From: Hydractinia symbiolongicarpus
Lineage: Eukaryota > Cnidaria > Hydrozoa > Anthoathecata > Hydractiniidae
NCBI RefSeq assembly: GCF_029227915.1
Contig: NC_079885.1
Location: 16,193,001 to 16,257,000, forward strand
DNA length: 64,000 bases
Direction of reading: 5' to 3'
A model generated the notes under the pieces. It made no database searches. It saw nothing but the letters and a program-made list of their open reading frames with translations, and was not told where the DNA came from. A program made the position numbers and the translations under genes. This document shows positions 1-10,122 of this stretch, in pieces; position 1 is the first letter of the stretch; the number at the start of each line of letters is the position of its first letter.

Positions 1-210
1 TTCCCTTCAAAACGGCTACAATCTTGCTGCAATAAATGCGCCACGTCGCAAATGAATGGATTACGAGCATCAAACAAAGAAAATGGCGATGTAGTTGCTT
101 TGCTAATTAACTTTGTCATATGAAAATTAAGTCTGCAAGTACCCTAGATTGCCTTCGTTGGAACTTTTTACCGGAAATCTTAAAGCGCATTATTGTCGTA
201 AAGAATTGAT

Positions 211-227
211 AGCGCTTAAAAAGCGCT
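211..227. repeat. spacer inverted repeat, AGCGCTT-AAA-AAGCGCT
   Basis: A perfect 7-bp inverted repeat with a 3-nt loop, ending 119 bp upstream of the gene. It is perfect in units before class D and R genes and imperfect (right arm AAGAGCT) in most others. In V units both arms change together (see 4186-4202). Function unknown; it is outside the predicted transcript. Confidence 0.75.
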
Positions 228-315
228 TTCAAATGCACATAAACACGACCTATTTCCGATCACCCAGTCAAGAAATATGACCTTTAAAGTTTGAACCATT
301 TTAGATGTAATGTGC

Positions 316-323
316 TAATAAAT
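316..323 (+). promoter_or_regulatory. TATA-like upstream element TAATAAAT at -31 to -24 (representative)
   Basis: TAATAAAT lies 24-31 nt before the 5S start and is kept at the same distance in nearly every unit. 5S genes of several insects, plants and fungi use a TATA-like element near -30 together with the internal promoter, so this is a plausible TFIIIB contact. The genes at 19108, 20815, 22522, 25367, 35133, 37409 and 39685 have TAAAAAAA here. Role inferred from position and composition. Confidence 0.5.
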
Positions 324-346
324 CGTAGATATCTGCCCGTATGCTT

Positions 347-465
347 GTCTACGACCATACCACGATGAACACACCTGTTCTTGTCCGATCACGGAAGTTA
401 AGCATCGTCGGGCCGGGATAGTACTTGGATGGGACACCGCCTGGGAACTCCCGGCGGCGTAGGCT
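347..465 (+). rRNA. 5S rRNA: 5S rRNA, copy 1 (class D)
   Basis: Encodes the 119-nt 5S RNA of the large ribosomal subunit. The 5' end GTCTACGAC pairs with the 3' end GTCGTAGGC (helix I). Box A (AAGTTAAGCATCGTCG, nt 49-64), the intermediate element and box C (TTGGATGGG..., nt 79-98) form the internal Pol III promoter bound by TFIIIA. T5 follows at 472-476. Start and end are set by helix I. Differences from reference: C36T, G88A, G89C, T109C, T111G. T111G puts G opposite A8 in helix I; 88 and 89 lie in the helix IV apical loop. Copies 1-3 match copies 5-7 at an offset of 2276 bp. Confidence 0.97.
395..444 (+). promoter_or_regulatory. 5S internal control region (representative)
   Basis: Gene nt 49-98 of copy 1: box A AAGTTAAGCATCGTCG (395-410), the intermediate element around 413-418 and box C from TTGGATGGG (425-444). 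This is the TFIIIA-binding type 1 Pol III promoter. Across the array box A changes mainly at nt 56 (G to A), the intermediate element at 67, 70 and 71, and box C at 84 and 87-89. Confidence 0.9.
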
Positions 466-471
466 ATTGAC

Positions 472-476
472 TTTTT
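472..476 (+). terminator. primary Pol III terminator, T5 (representative)
   Basis: ATTGACTTTTTCACG follows the gene, with the T5 run at gene end +7 to +11 in nearly all units. T4 or longer on the non-template strand ends Pol III transcription, giving a precursor with a short 3' trailer. It is T6 after copies 13, 95 and 107, T4 after copies 30 and 112, and interrupted after copy 12. Confidence 0.9.
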
Positions 477-513
477 CACGTTACATTATTTATCATTACG
501 ACTGTGACGTATC

Positions 514-519
514 TTTTTT
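514..519 (+). terminator. secondary downstream T6 run (representative)
   Basis: TATCTTTTTTACGC, with T6 at gene end +49 to +54, conserved throughout the array. It probably serves as a fail-safe Pol III terminator. It would matter most after copy 12, whose first T-run is broken. Rare losses: ...TTTTTTTCGC near 22688. Confidence 0.65.
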
Positions 520-661
520 ACGCAATAGCCGCTGAGTAAATCAAGTAAGGGACGTGATTAGAAGTTTCTTTCCCTTCAAAACGGCTACAATCTGGCTGCA
601 ATAAATGCGCCACGTCGCAAATGAATGGATTACGAGCGTCAGACAAAGAAAATGGCCATGT

Positions 662-681
662 AGTTAATTTGCTAATTAACT
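662..681. repeat. spacer inverted repeat AGTTAATT-TGCT-AATTAACT
   Basis: A perfect 8-bp stem with a 4-nt loop in most spacers. In spacers reading GTAGTTGC or GTACTCAC the left arm is destroyed while the right arm stays, so it is not under strict constraint. Role unknown. Confidence 0.65.
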
Positions 682-915
682 TTGTCATATGAAAATTAAG
701 TCTGCAAGTACCCTAGATTGCCTTCGTTGAAACTTTTTACCGGAAATCTTAAAGCGCATTATTGTCGTAAAGAATCGATAGCGCTTAGAAAGAGCTTTCA
801 AATGCACATAAACACGATCTATTTCCGATCACCCAGTCAAGAAATATGACCTTTAAAGTTTGAACCATTTTTGATGTAATGTGCTAATAAATCGTAGATA
901 TCTGCCCGTATGCTT

Positions 916-1034
916 GTCTACGACCATACCACGATGAACACACCTGTTCTCGTCCGATCACGGAAGTTAAGCATCGTCGGGCCGGGATAGTACTTGGATG
1001 GGGGACCGCCTTGGAACTGCCGGTGTCGTAGGCT
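916..1034 (+). rRNA. 5S rRNA: 5S rRNA, copy 2 (class F)
   Basis: Differences: G97T and C104G. C104G breaks the G71-C104 pair of helix V; nt 97 lies at the loop E / helix IV junction. Upstream spacer has CCATTTTTGATG, typical of class F. Promoter boxes A and C are otherwise intact. Confidence 0.97.
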
Positions 1035-1484
1035 ATTGACTTTTTCACGTTAAATTATTTATCATTACGACTGTGACGTATCTTTTTTACGCAATAGCCG
1101 CTGAGTAAATCAAGTAAGGGACGTGATTAGAAGTTTCTTTCCCTTCAAAACGGCTACGATCTGGCTGCAATAAATGCGCCACGTAGCAAATGAATGGATT
1201 ACGAGCGTCAGACAAAGAAAATGGCGATGTAGTTAATTTGCTAATTAACTTTGTCATATGAAAATTAAGTCTGAAAGTACCCTAGATTGCCTTCGTTGGA
1301 ACTTTTTACCGGAAGTTTTAAAGCGCATGGTTGTCGTAAATAATGGATAGTGCTTGAAAAGAGCTTTCAATTGCACATAAACACGACCTTTTTCGGATAA
1401 TCCAGTCAAGAAATATGACCTTTAAAGTTTGAACCATTTTCGATGTAATGTGCTAATAAATCGTAAATATCTGCCGGTATGCTT

Positions 1485-1603
1485 GTCTACGACCATACCA
1501 CGATGAACACACCTGTTCTCGTCCGATCACGGAAGTTAAACATCGTCGGGCCGAGATAGTACTTGGATGGGGAACCGCCTGGGAACTCCCGGTGTCGTAG
1601 GCT
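1485..1603 (+). rRNA. 5S rRNA: 5S rRNA, copy 3 (class K)
   Basis: Differences: G56A (box A), G70A (A70 opposite C105 in helix V) and G89A (apical loop). The spacer before it has the class K marks GAAGTTTTAAAGC and CGTAAATATCTGCCGG. Confidence 0.97.
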
Positions 1604-2053
1604 ATTGACTTTTTCACGTTACATTATTTATCATTACGACTGTGACGTATCTTTTTTACGCAATAGCCGCTGGGTAAATCAAGTAAGGGACGTGATTATA
1701 AGTTTCTTCCTCTTCAAAACGGCTAAAATCTGGCTGCAATAAATGCGCCACGTCGCAAATGAATGGATTACGAGCGTCAGACAAAGAAAATGGCGATGTA
1801 GTTAATTTGCTAATTAACTTTGTCATATGAAAATTAAGTCTGCAAGTACCCTAGATTGCCTTCGTTGGAACTTTTTATCGGAAATCTTAAAGCGCATTAT
1901 TGTCGTAAAGAATCGATAGCGCTTAAAAAGAGCTTTCAAATGCACATAAACACGACCTATTTCCGATCACCCAGTCAAGAAATATGACCTTTAAATTTTG
2001 AACTATTTGCGATGTAATGTGCTAATAAATCGTAGATATCTTCCCGTATGCTT

Positions 2054-2172
2054 GTCTACGACCATACCACGATGAACACACCTGTTCTCGTCCGATCACG
2101 GAAGTTAAGCATCGTCGGGCCGGGATAGTACTTGGATGGGGCACCGCCTGGGAACTCCCGGTGTCGTAGGCT
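2054..2172 (+). rRNA. 5S rRNA: 5S rRNA, copy 4 (class A)
   Basis: Only G89C, in the apical loop of helix IV, so all stems stay intact. The upstream spacer carries the class A marks AAATTTTGAACTATTTGCG and GATATCTTCCCG. Confidence 0.97.
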
Positions 2173-2622
2173 ATTGACTTTTTCACGTTACATTATTTAT
2201 CATTACAACTGTGACGTATCTTTTTTACGCAATAGACGCTGAGTAAATCAAGTAAGGGACATGATTTGAAGTTGCTTTCCCTTCAAAACGGCTACAATCT
2301 TGCTGCAATAAATGCGCCACGTCGCAAATGAATGGATTACGAGCATCAAACAAAGAAAATGGCGATGTAGTTGCTTTGCTAATTAACTTTGTCATATGAA
2401 AATTAAGTCTGCAAGTACCCTAGATTGCCTTCGTTGGAACTTTTTACCGGAAATCTTAAAGCGCATTATTGTCGTAAAGAATTGATAGCGCTTAAAAAGC
2501 GCTTTCAAATGCACATAAACACGACCTATTTCCGATCACCCAGTCAAGAAATATGACCTTTAAAGTTTGAACCATTTTAGATGTAATGTGCTAATAAATC
2601 GTAGATATCTGCCCGTATGCTT

Positions 2623-2741
2623 GTCTACGACCATACCACGATGAACACACCTGTTCTCGTCCGATCACGGAAGTTAAGCATCGTCGGGCCGGGATAGTAC
2701 TTGGATGGGACACCGCCTGGGAACTCCCGGCGGCGTAGGCT
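2623..2741 (+). rRNA. 5S rRNA: 5S rRNA, copy 5 (class D)
   Basis: G88A, G89C, T109C, T111G; A8/G111 mismatch in helix I. Repeats copy 1 four units later without its C36T. Confidence 0.97.
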
Positions 2742-3191
2742 ATTGACTTTTTCACGTTACATTATTTATCATTACGACTGTGACGTATCTTTTTTACGCA
2801 ATAGCCGCTGAGTAAATCAAGTAAGGGACGTGATTATAAGTTTCTTTCCCTTCAAAACGGCTACAATCTGGCTGCAATAAATGCGCCACGTCGCAAATGA
2901 ATGGATTACGAGCGTCAGACAAAGAAAATGGCCATGTAGTTAATTTGCTAATTAACTTTGTCATATGAAAATTAAGTCTGCAAGTACCCTAGATTGCCTT
3001 CGTTGAAACGTTTTACCGGAAATCTTAAAGCGCATTATTGTCGTAAAGAATCGATAGCGCTTAGAAAGAGCTTTCAAATGCACATAAACACGATCTATTT
3101 CCGATCACCCAGTCAAGAAATATGACCTTTAAAGTTTGAACCATTTTTGATGTAATGTGCTAATAAATCGTAGATATCTGCCCGTATGCTT

Positions 3192-3310
3192 GTCTACGAC
3201 CATACCACGATGAACACACCTGTTCTCGTCCGATCACGGAAGTTAAGCATCGTCGGGCCGGGATAGTACTTGGATGGGGGACCGCCTTGGAACTGCCGGT
3301 GTCGTAGGCT
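3192..3310 (+). rRNA. 5S rRNA: 5S rRNA, copy 6 (class F)
   Basis: G97T, C104G. Counterpart of copy 2; the spacer has a private GAAACGTTTTACC where others have GAAACTTTTTACC. Confidence 0.97.
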
Positions 3311-3760
3311 ATTGACTTTTTCACGTTAAATTATTTATCATTACGACTGTGACGTATCTTTTTTACGCAATAGCCGCTGAGTAAATCAAGTAAGGGACGT
3401 GATTAGAAGTTTCTTTCCCTTCAAAACGGCTACGATCTGGCTGCAATAAATGCGCCACGTAGCAAATGAATGGATTACGAGCGTCAGACAAAGAAAATGG
3501 CGATGTAGTTAATTTGCTAATTAACTTTGTCATATGAAATTTAAGTCTGAAAGTACCCTAGATTGCCTTCGTTGGAACTTTTTACCGGAAGTTTTAAAGC
3601 GCATGGTTGTCGTAAATAATGGATAGTGCTTGAAAAGAGCTTTCAATTGCACATAAACACGACCTATTTCGGATAATCCAGTCAAGAAATATGAACTTTA
3701 AAGTTTGAACCATTTTCGATGTAATGTGATAATAAATCGTAAATATCTGCCGGTATGCTT

Positions 3761-3879
3761 GTCTACGACCATACCACGATGAACACAGCTGTTCTCGTCC
3801 GATCACGGAAGTTAAGCATCGTCGGGCCGAGATAGTACTTGGATGGGGAACCGCCTGGGAACTCCCGGTGTCGTAGGCT
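3761..3879 (+). rRNA. 5S rRNA: 5S rRNA, copy 7 (class K)
   Basis: G70A, G89A plus private C28G next to helix III. Upstream GTAATGTGATAAT is shared only with copies 55 and 88, tying this unit to the later 7-unit repeats. Confidence 0.97.
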
Positions 3880-4050
3880 ATTGACTTTTTCACGTTACAT
3901 TATTTATCATTACGACTGTGACGTATCTTTTTTACGCAATAGCCGCTGGGTAAATCAAGTAAGGGACGTGATTATAAGTTTCTTCCCCTTCAAAACGGCT
4001 AAAATCTGGCTGCAATAAATGCGCCACGTCGCAGATGAATGGATTAAGAG

Positions 4051-4070
4051 CGTCAGACATGCGATGCAGT
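4051..4070 (+). other. 8-bp spacer deletion marking V-type units (first example)
   Basis: Most units read GTCAGACAAAGAAAATGGCGATG; this one reads GTCAGACATGCGATG, a net loss of 8 bp that shortens the interval to 561 bp. The same allele precedes the genes at 7728, 27744, 31719, 43091, 46497, 50472 and 54447. Confidence 0.95.
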
Positions 4071-4185
4071 TACTTTGCTAATTAACTTTGTCATATGAAA
4101 ATTAAGTCTGAAAGTACCCTAGATTGCCTTCGTTAGAACTTTTTACCGGAAATCTTAAAGGGCATGGTTGTCGTAAATAATGGGT

Positions 4186-4202
4186 AGCTCTTGAAAAGAG
4201 CT
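4186..4202. repeat. V-unit spacer inverted repeat AGCTCTT-GAA-AAGAGCT
   Basis: A perfect 7-bp stem in the place of AGCGCTT/AAGCGCT of class D and R units. The differing base pair is changed on both sides. Most other classes have one arm of each kind and so one mismatch. Confidence 0.75.
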
Positions 4203-4321
4203 TTCAAATGCACATAAACACGACCTATTTCGGATAATCCCGTCAAGAAATATGACCTTTAAAGTTTGAACCATTTTCGATGTAATGTGCTAATAAATCG
4301 TAGATATCTGCCCGTATGCTT

Positions 4322-4440
4322 TTATACGACTATACCACGATGAACACACCTGTTCTCGTCCGATCACGGAAGTTAAGCATCGTCGGGCCGGGATAGTACT
4401 TGGATGGGGGACCGCCTTGGAACTGCTGGTGTCGTAGGCT
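4322..4440 (+). rRNA. 5S rRNA: 5S rRNA variant, copy 8 (class V)
   Basis: The 5' end is TTATACGACT in place of GTCTACGACC (G1T, C3A, C10T), removing the two outer G-C pairs of helix I and making T4 across the start site. The body is class F (G97T, C104G) with private C106T. Boxes A and C are intact, so it may be transcribed, but RNA stability is doubtful. First of ten V genes; 561 bp after copy 7. Confidence 0.88.
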
Positions 4441-4890
4441 ATTGACTTTTTCACGTTAAATTATTTATCATTACGACTGTGACGTATCTTTTTTACGCAA
4501 TAGCCGCTGAGTAAATCAAGTAAGGGACGTGATTAGAAGTTTCTTTCCCTTCAAAACGGCTACGATCTGGCTGCAATAAATGCGCCACGTAGCAAATGAA
4601 TGGATTACGAGCGTCAGACAAAGAAAATGGCGATGTAGTTAATTTGCTAATTAACTTTGTCATATGAAAATTAAGTCTGAAAGTACCCTAGATTGCCTTC
4701 GTTGGAACTTTTTACCGGAAGTTTTAAAGCGCATGGTTGTCGTAAATAATGGATAGTGCTTGAAAAGAGCTTTCAATTGCACATAAACACGACCTATTTC
4801 GGATAATCCAGTCAAGAAATATGACCTTTAAAGTTTGAACCATTTTCGATGTAATGTGCTAATAAATCGTAAATATCTGCCGGTATGCTT

Positions 4891-5009
4891 GTCTACGACC
4901 ATACCACGATGAACACACCTGTTCTCGTCCGATCACGGAAGTTAAGCATCGTCGGGCCGAGATAGTACTTGGATGGGGAACCGCCTGGGAACTCCCGGTG
5001 TCGTAGGCT
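4891..5009 (+). rRNA. 5S rRNA: 5S rRNA, copy 9 (class K)
   Basis: G70A, G89A. A class K gene follows nearly every V gene, as here. Confidence 0.97.
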
Positions 5010-5459
5010 ATTGACTTTTTCACGTTACATTATTTATCATTACGACTGTGACGTATCTTTTTTACGCAATAGCCGCTGGGTAAATCAAGTAAGGGACGTG
5101 ATTATAAGTTTCTTCCCCTTCAAAACGGCTAAAATCTGGCTGCAATAAATGCTCCACGTCGCAAATGAATGGATTACGAGCGTCAGACAAAGAAAATGGC
5201 GATGTAGTTAATTTGCTAATTAACTTTGTCATATGAAAATTAAGTCTGAAAGTACCCTTGATTGCCTTCGTTGGAACTTTTTACCGGAAATCTTAAAGCG
5301 CATGGTTGTCGTAAATAATGGATAGCGCTTGAAAAGAGCTTTCAAATGCACATAAACACGACCTATTTCGGATAATCTAGTCAGGAAATATGACCTTTAA
5401 AGTTTAAACCATTTTCGATGTAATGTGCTAATAAATCGTAGATATCTGCCCGTTTGTTT

Positions 5460-5578
5460 GTCTACGACCATACCACGATGAACACACATGTTCTCGTCCG
5501 ATCACGGAAGTTAAACATCGTCGGGGCGGGATAGTACTTGGAGGGGGAACCGCCTGGGAACTCCCGGTGTCGTAGGCT
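5460..5578 (+). rRNA. 5S rRNA: 5S rRNA, copy 10 (class B)
   Basis: C29A, G56A, C67G, T84G, G89A. Predicted mismatches: A29/G48 (helix III), G67/G108 (helix V) and G84/G93 (helix IV); G56A and T84G fall in boxes A and C. One of the more damaged recurrent classes. Confidence 0.95.
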
Positions 5579-6028
5579 ATTGACTTTTTCACGTTACATT
5601 ATTTATCATTACGACTGTGACGTATCTTTTTTACGCAATAGCCGCTGAGTAAATCAAGTAAGGGACGTGATTAGAAGTTTCTTTCCCTTCAAAACGGCTA
5701 CGATCTGGCTGCAATAAATGCGCCACGTAGCAAATGAATGGATTAAGAGCGTCAGACAAAGAAAATGGCGATGTAGTTAATTTGCTAATTAACTTTGTCA
5801 TATGAAAATTAAGTCTGAAAGTACCCTAGATTGCCTTCGTTGGAACTTTTTACCGGAAGTTTTAAAGCGCATGGTTGTCGTAAATAATGGATAGTGCTTG
5901 AAAAGAGCTTTCAATTGCACATAAACACGACCTACTTCGGATAATCCAGTCAAGAAATATGACCTTTAAAGTTTGAACCATTTTCGATGTAATGTGCTAA
6001 TAAATCGTAAATATCTGCCAGTATGCTT

Positions 6029-6147
6029 GTCTACGACCATACCACGATGAACACACCTGTTCTCGTCCGATCACGGAAGTTAAGCATCGTCGGGCCGAGA
6101 TAGTACTTGGATGGGGAACCGCCTGGGAACTCCCGGTGTCGTAGGCT
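6029..6147 (+). rRNA. 5S rRNA: 5S rRNA, copy 11 (class K)
   Basis: G70A, G89A. The spacer has a private CTGCCAGTATGC just upstream of the start (also seen before copy 75). Confidence 0.97.
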
Positions 6148-6597
6148 ATTGACTTTTTCACGTTACATTATTTATCATTACGACTGTGACGTATCTTTTT
6201 TACGCAATAGCCGCTGGGTAAATCAAGTAAGGGACGTGATTATAAGTTTCTTCCCCTTCAAAACGGCTAAAATCTGGCTGCAATAAATGCGCCACGTCGC
6301 AAATGAATGGATTACGAGCGTCAGACAAAGAAAATGGCGATGTAGTTAATTTGTTAATTAACTTTGTCATATGAAAATTAAGTCTGCAAGTACCCTAGAT
6401 TGCCTTCGTTGGAACTTTTTACCGGAAATCTTAAAGCGCATTATTGTCGTAAAGAATCGATAGCGCTTAAAAAGAGCTTTCAAATGCACATAAACACGAC
6501 CTATTTCGGATAATCTAGTCAGGAAATATGACCTTTAAAGTTTAAACCATTTTCGATGTAATGTGCTAATAAATCGTAGATATCTGCCCGTTTGTTT

Positions 6598-6716
6598 GTC
6601 TACGACCATACCACGATGAACACACATGTTCTCGTCCGATCACGGAAGTTAAACATCGTCGGGGCGGGATAGTACTTGGAGGGGGGACCGCCTGGGAACT
6701 CCCGGTGTCGTAGGCT
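6598..6716 (+). rRNA. 5S rRNA: 5S rRNA, copy 12 (class B), interrupted terminator
   Basis: C29A, G56A, C67G, T84G with G89 kept. The first terminator reads TTTGT, so termination may shift to the T6 run about 50 bp after the gene. Confidence 0.95.
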
Positions 6717-6722
6717 ATTGAC

Positions 6723-6727
6723 TTTGT
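6723..6727 (+). terminator. interrupted primary terminator TTTGT
   Basis: The usual T5 carries a T-to-G change leaving only T3, which is below the usual Pol III minimum of T4. It is the only unit in the window with this defect. Confidence 0.8.
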
Positions 6728-7166
6728 CACGTTACAATATTTATCATTACGACTGTGACGTATCTTTTTTACGCAATAGCCGCTGAGTAAATCAAGTAAG
6801 GGACGTGATTAGAAGTTTCTTTCCCTTCAAAACGGCTACAATCTGGCTGCAATAAATGCGCGACGTCGCAAATGAATGGATTACGAGCGTCAGACAAAGA
6901 AAATGGCGATGTAGTTAATTTGCTAATTAACTTTGTCATATGAAAATTAAATCTGAAAGTACCCTAGATTGCCTTCGTCGGAACTTTTTACCGGAAATCT
7001 TAAAGCGCATGGTTGTCGTAAATAATGGATAGCGCTTAAAAAGAGCTTTCAAATGCACATGAACACGAACTATTTCCGATCACCCAGTCAAGAAATATGA
7101 CCTTTAAAATTTGAACCATTTTCGATGTAATGTGCTAATAAATCGTAGATATCTGCCTGTATGCTT

Positions 7167-7285
7167 GTCTACGACCATACCACGATGAACACACCTGTTC
7201 TCGTCCGATCACGGAAGTTAAGCATCGTCGGGCCGGGATAGTACTTGGATGGGGGACCACCTGGGAACTCCCGGTGTCGTAGGCT
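7167..7285 (+). rRNA. 5S rRNA: 5S rRNA, copy 13 (near reference)
   Basis: Only G93A, which turns the T84/G93 wobble of helix IV into a T-A pair. Followed by a T6 terminator. One of the few copies with every predicted stem paired. Confidence 0.97.
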
Positions 7286-7727
7286 ATTGACTTTTTTACG
7301 TTACATTATTTATCATTACGACTGTGACGTATCTTTTTTACGCAATAACCGCTGAATAAATCAAGTAAGGGACGTGATTAGAAGTTTCCTTCCCTTTAAA
7401 ACGGCTACAATCCTGCTGCAATAAATGCGCCACGTCGCAGATGAATGGATTAAGAGCGTCAGACATGCGATGCAGTTACTTTGCTAATTAACTTTGTCAT
7501 ATGAAAATTAAGTCTGAAAGTACCCTAGATTGCCTTCGTTAGAACTTTTTACCGGAAATCTTAAAGGGCATGGTTGTCGTAAATAATGGGTAGCTCTTGA
7601 AAAGAGCTTTCAAATGCACATAAACACGACCTATTTCGGATAATCCCGTCAAGAAATATGACCTTTAAAGTTTGAACCATTTTCGATGTAATGTGCTAAT
7701 AAATCGTAGATATCTGCCCGTATGCTT

Positions 7728-7846
7728 TTATACGACTATACCACGATGAACACACCTGTTCTCGTCCGATCACAGAAGTTAAGCATCGTCGGGCCGGGAT
7801 AGTACTTGGATGGGGGACCGCCTTGGAACTGCCGGTGTCGTAGGCT
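7728..7846 (+). rRNA. 5S rRNA: 5S rRNA variant, copy 14 (class V)
   Basis: G1T, C3A, C10T, G97T, C104G plus private G47A (T30-A47 pair in helix III). Preceded by the 8-bp-deleted spacer. Unusually, a class A gene rather than class K follows. Confidence 0.88.
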
Positions 7847-8296
7847 ATTGACTTTTTCACGTTAAATTATTTATCATTACGACTGTGACGTATCTTTTTT
7901 ACGCAATAGCCGCTGAGTAAATCAAGTAAGGGACGTGATTAGAAGTTTCTTTCCCTTCAAAACGGCTACGATCTGGCTGCAATAAATGCGCCACGTCGCA
8001 AATGAATGGATTACGAGCGTCAGACAAAGAAAATGGCGATGTAGTTAATTTGCTAATTAACTTTGTCATATGAAAATTAAGTCTGCAAGTACCCTAGATT
8101 GCCTTCGTTGGAACTTTTTACCGGAAATCTTAAAGCGCATTATTGTCGTAAAGAATCGATAGCGCTTAAAAAGAGCTTTCAAATGCACATAAACACGACC
8201 TATTTCCGATCACCCAGTCAAGAAATATGACCTTTAAATTTTGAACTATTTGCGATGTAATGTGCTAATAAATCGTAGATATCTTCCCGTATGCCT

Positions 8297-8415
8297 GTCT
8301 ACGACCATACCACGATGAACACACCTGTTCTCGTCCGATCACGGAAGTTAAGCATCGTCGGGCCGGGATAGTACTTGGATGGGGCACCGCCTGGGAACTC
8401 CCGGTGTCGTAGGCT
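8297..8415 (+). rRNA. 5S rRNA: 5S rRNA, copy 15 (class A)
   Basis: G89C only. Upstream ATGCCTGTC has a private T-to-C at -2. Copies 15-16 recur as copies 19-20, 2276 bp later. Confidence 0.97.
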
Positions 8416-8865
8416 ATTGACTTTTTCACGTTACATTATTTATCATAACAACTGTGACGTATCTTTTTTACGCAATAGACGCTGAGTAAATCAAGTAAGG
8501 GACGTGATTAGAAGTTTCTTTCCCTTCAAAACGGCTACAATCTTGCTGCAATAAATGCGCCACGACGCAAGTGAATGCATTACGAGCGTCAGACAAAGAA
8601 AATGGCGATGTAGTTAATTTGCTAATTAACTTTGTCATATGAAAATTAAGTCTGAAAGTACCCTTGATTGCCTTCGTTGGAACTTTTTACCGGAAATCTT
8701 AAAGCGCATGGTTGTCGTAAATAATGGATAGCGCTTGAAAAGAGCTTTCAAATGCACATAAACACGACCTATTTCGGATAATCTAGTCAGGAAATATGAC
8801 CTTTAAAGTTTAAACCATTTTCGATGTAATGTGCTAATAAATCGTAGATATCTGCCCGTTTGTTT

Positions 8866-8984
8866 GTCTATGACCATACCACGATGAACACACATGTTCT
8901 CGTCCGATCACGGAAGTTAAACATCGTCGGGGCGGGATAGTACTTGGAGGGGGGACCGCCTGGGAACTCCCGGTGTCGTAGGCT
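8866..8984 (+). rRNA. 5S rRNA: 5S rRNA, copy 16 (class B)
   Basis: C29A, G56A, C67G, T84G plus private C6T (T6/G113 wobble in helix I). Confidence 0.95.
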
Positions 8985-9434
8985 ATTGACTTTTTCACGT
9001 TACATTATTTATCATTACGACTGTGACGTATCTTTTTTACGCAATAGACGCTGAGTAAATCAAGTAAGGGACATGATTTGAAGTTGCTTTCCCTTCAAAA
9101 CGGCTACAATCTTGCTGCAATAAATGCGCCACGTCGCAAATGAATGGATTACGAGCATCAAACAAAGAAAATGGCGATGTAGTTGCTTTGCTAATTAACT
9201 TTGTCATATGAAAATTAAGTCCGCAAGTACCCTAGATTGCCCTCGTTGGAACTTTTTACCGGAAATCTTAAAGCGCATGGTTGTCGTAATTAATAGATAG
9301 TGCCTGAAAAGAGCTTTCAAATGCACATAAACACGACCTATTTGGGATGATTCAGTCAAGAAATATGACCTTTAAAGTTTAAACCATTTTCGATGTAATG
9401 TGCTAATAAATCGTAGATATCTGCCCGTTTGTTT

Positions 9435-9553
9435 GTCTACGACCATATCACGATGAACACACCTGTTCTCGTCCGATCACGGAAGTTACGCATCGTCGGG
9501 CCGGGATAGTACTTGGATGGGGAACCGTCTGGGAACTCCCGGTGTCGTAGTCT
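9435..9553 (+). rRNA. 5S rRNA: 5S rRNA, copy 17 (class Z)
   Basis: C14T, A55C, G89A, C94T, G117T. A55C is a private box A change; G117T leaves T2/T117 unpaired near the end of helix I; C94T and C14T give wobbles. Confidence 0.95.
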
Positions 9554-10003
9554 ATTGACTTTTTCACGTTACATTATTTATCATTACGACTGTGACGTAT
9601 CTTTTTTACGCTATAGCCGCTGAGTAAATCAAGTAAGGGACGTGATTATAAGTTTCTTTCCGTTCAAAACGGCTACAATCTGGATGCAATAAATGCGCCA
9701 CGTTGCAAATGAATGGATTACGAGCGTCAGACAAAGAAAATGGCGATGTAGTTAATTTGCTAATTAACTTTGTCATATGAAAATTAAGTCTGCAAGTACC
9801 CTAGATTGCCTTCGTTGGAACTTTTTACCGGAAATCTTAAAGCGCATTATTGTCGTATAGAATCGATAGCGCTTAAAAAGAGCTTTCAAATGAACATAAA
9901 CACGACCTATTTCCGATCACCCAGTCAAGAAATATGACCTTTAAAGTTTGAACCATTTTCGATGTAATGTGCTAATAAATCGTAGATATCTTCCCGTATG
10001 CTT

Positions 10004-10122
10004 GTCTACGACCATACCACGATGAACACACCTGTTCTCGTCCTATCACGGAAGTTAAGCATCGTCGGGCCGGGATAGTACTTGGATGGAGGACCGCCTG
10101 GCAACTCCTGGAGTCGTAGGCT
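10004..10122 (+). rRNA. 5S rRNA: 5S rRNA, copy 18 (divergent)
   Basis: G41T, G87A, G99C, C106T, T109A. G41T lies in loop C; G99C is in the loop E region contacted by TFIIIA. Shares G41T, C106T and T109A with copy 23, five units away. Confidence 0.95.

Larger units (their letters stand above)
1..346 (+). other. partial leading 5S spacer
   Basis: Spacer of the first unit, entered about 100 bp after the preceding gene would end, at the TTCCCTTCAAAACGG segment. It closely matches 2275-2622, which precedes another class D gene. It holds the AGCGCTT/AAGCGCT hairpin and the upstream TATA-like element. No coding sequence or other gene is visible. Confidence 0.95.
466..915 (+). other. 450-bp intergenic spacer (representative, between copies 1 and 2)
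   Basis: Order: ATTGAC-T5 terminator, T6 fail-safe run, a conserved segment TAAATCAAGTAAGGGAC, TTCCCTTCAAAACGGCTAC, an AGTTAATT/AATTAACT inverted repeat in most units, TCATATGAAAATTAAGTC, a non-terminating T5 in AACTTTTTACCGG, the AGCGCTT hairpin, and the TATA-like element at -31. I see no tRNA, snRNA, spliced-leader or protein gene on either strand. All other spacers have this plan and differ by class-specific substitutions. Confidence 0.9.

Noticed and set aside
150-180. T5 run in the spacer (GGAACTTTTTACCGG) as a terminator
   Set aside because: It lies about 170 bp upstream of the next gene and far beyond two earlier T-runs, so it has no evident transcript to end.
280-346. Possible B-box-like GGTTCAAA on the minus strand of the spacer (complement of TTTGAACC)
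   Set aside because: No tRNA cloverleaf stems, A box or T-run terminator can be placed around it, and many units read TTTAAACC instead.
466-915. Spliced-leader, U6 or other small RNA gene linked to 5S, as found in some invertebrates
   Set aside because: No recognisable leader with a splice donor and Sm site, no snRNA motif and no tRNA structure on either strand of the spacer.
3594-3893. Open reading frames of 79-99 codons on the minus strand over several 5S genes (for example 3594-3893, 18408-18671, 31158 region, 49744-50043)
   Set aside because: They are antisense to the 5S gene plus its upstream spacer, recur only because the unit recurs, and are closed by single-base changes in most units. 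No coding signature.
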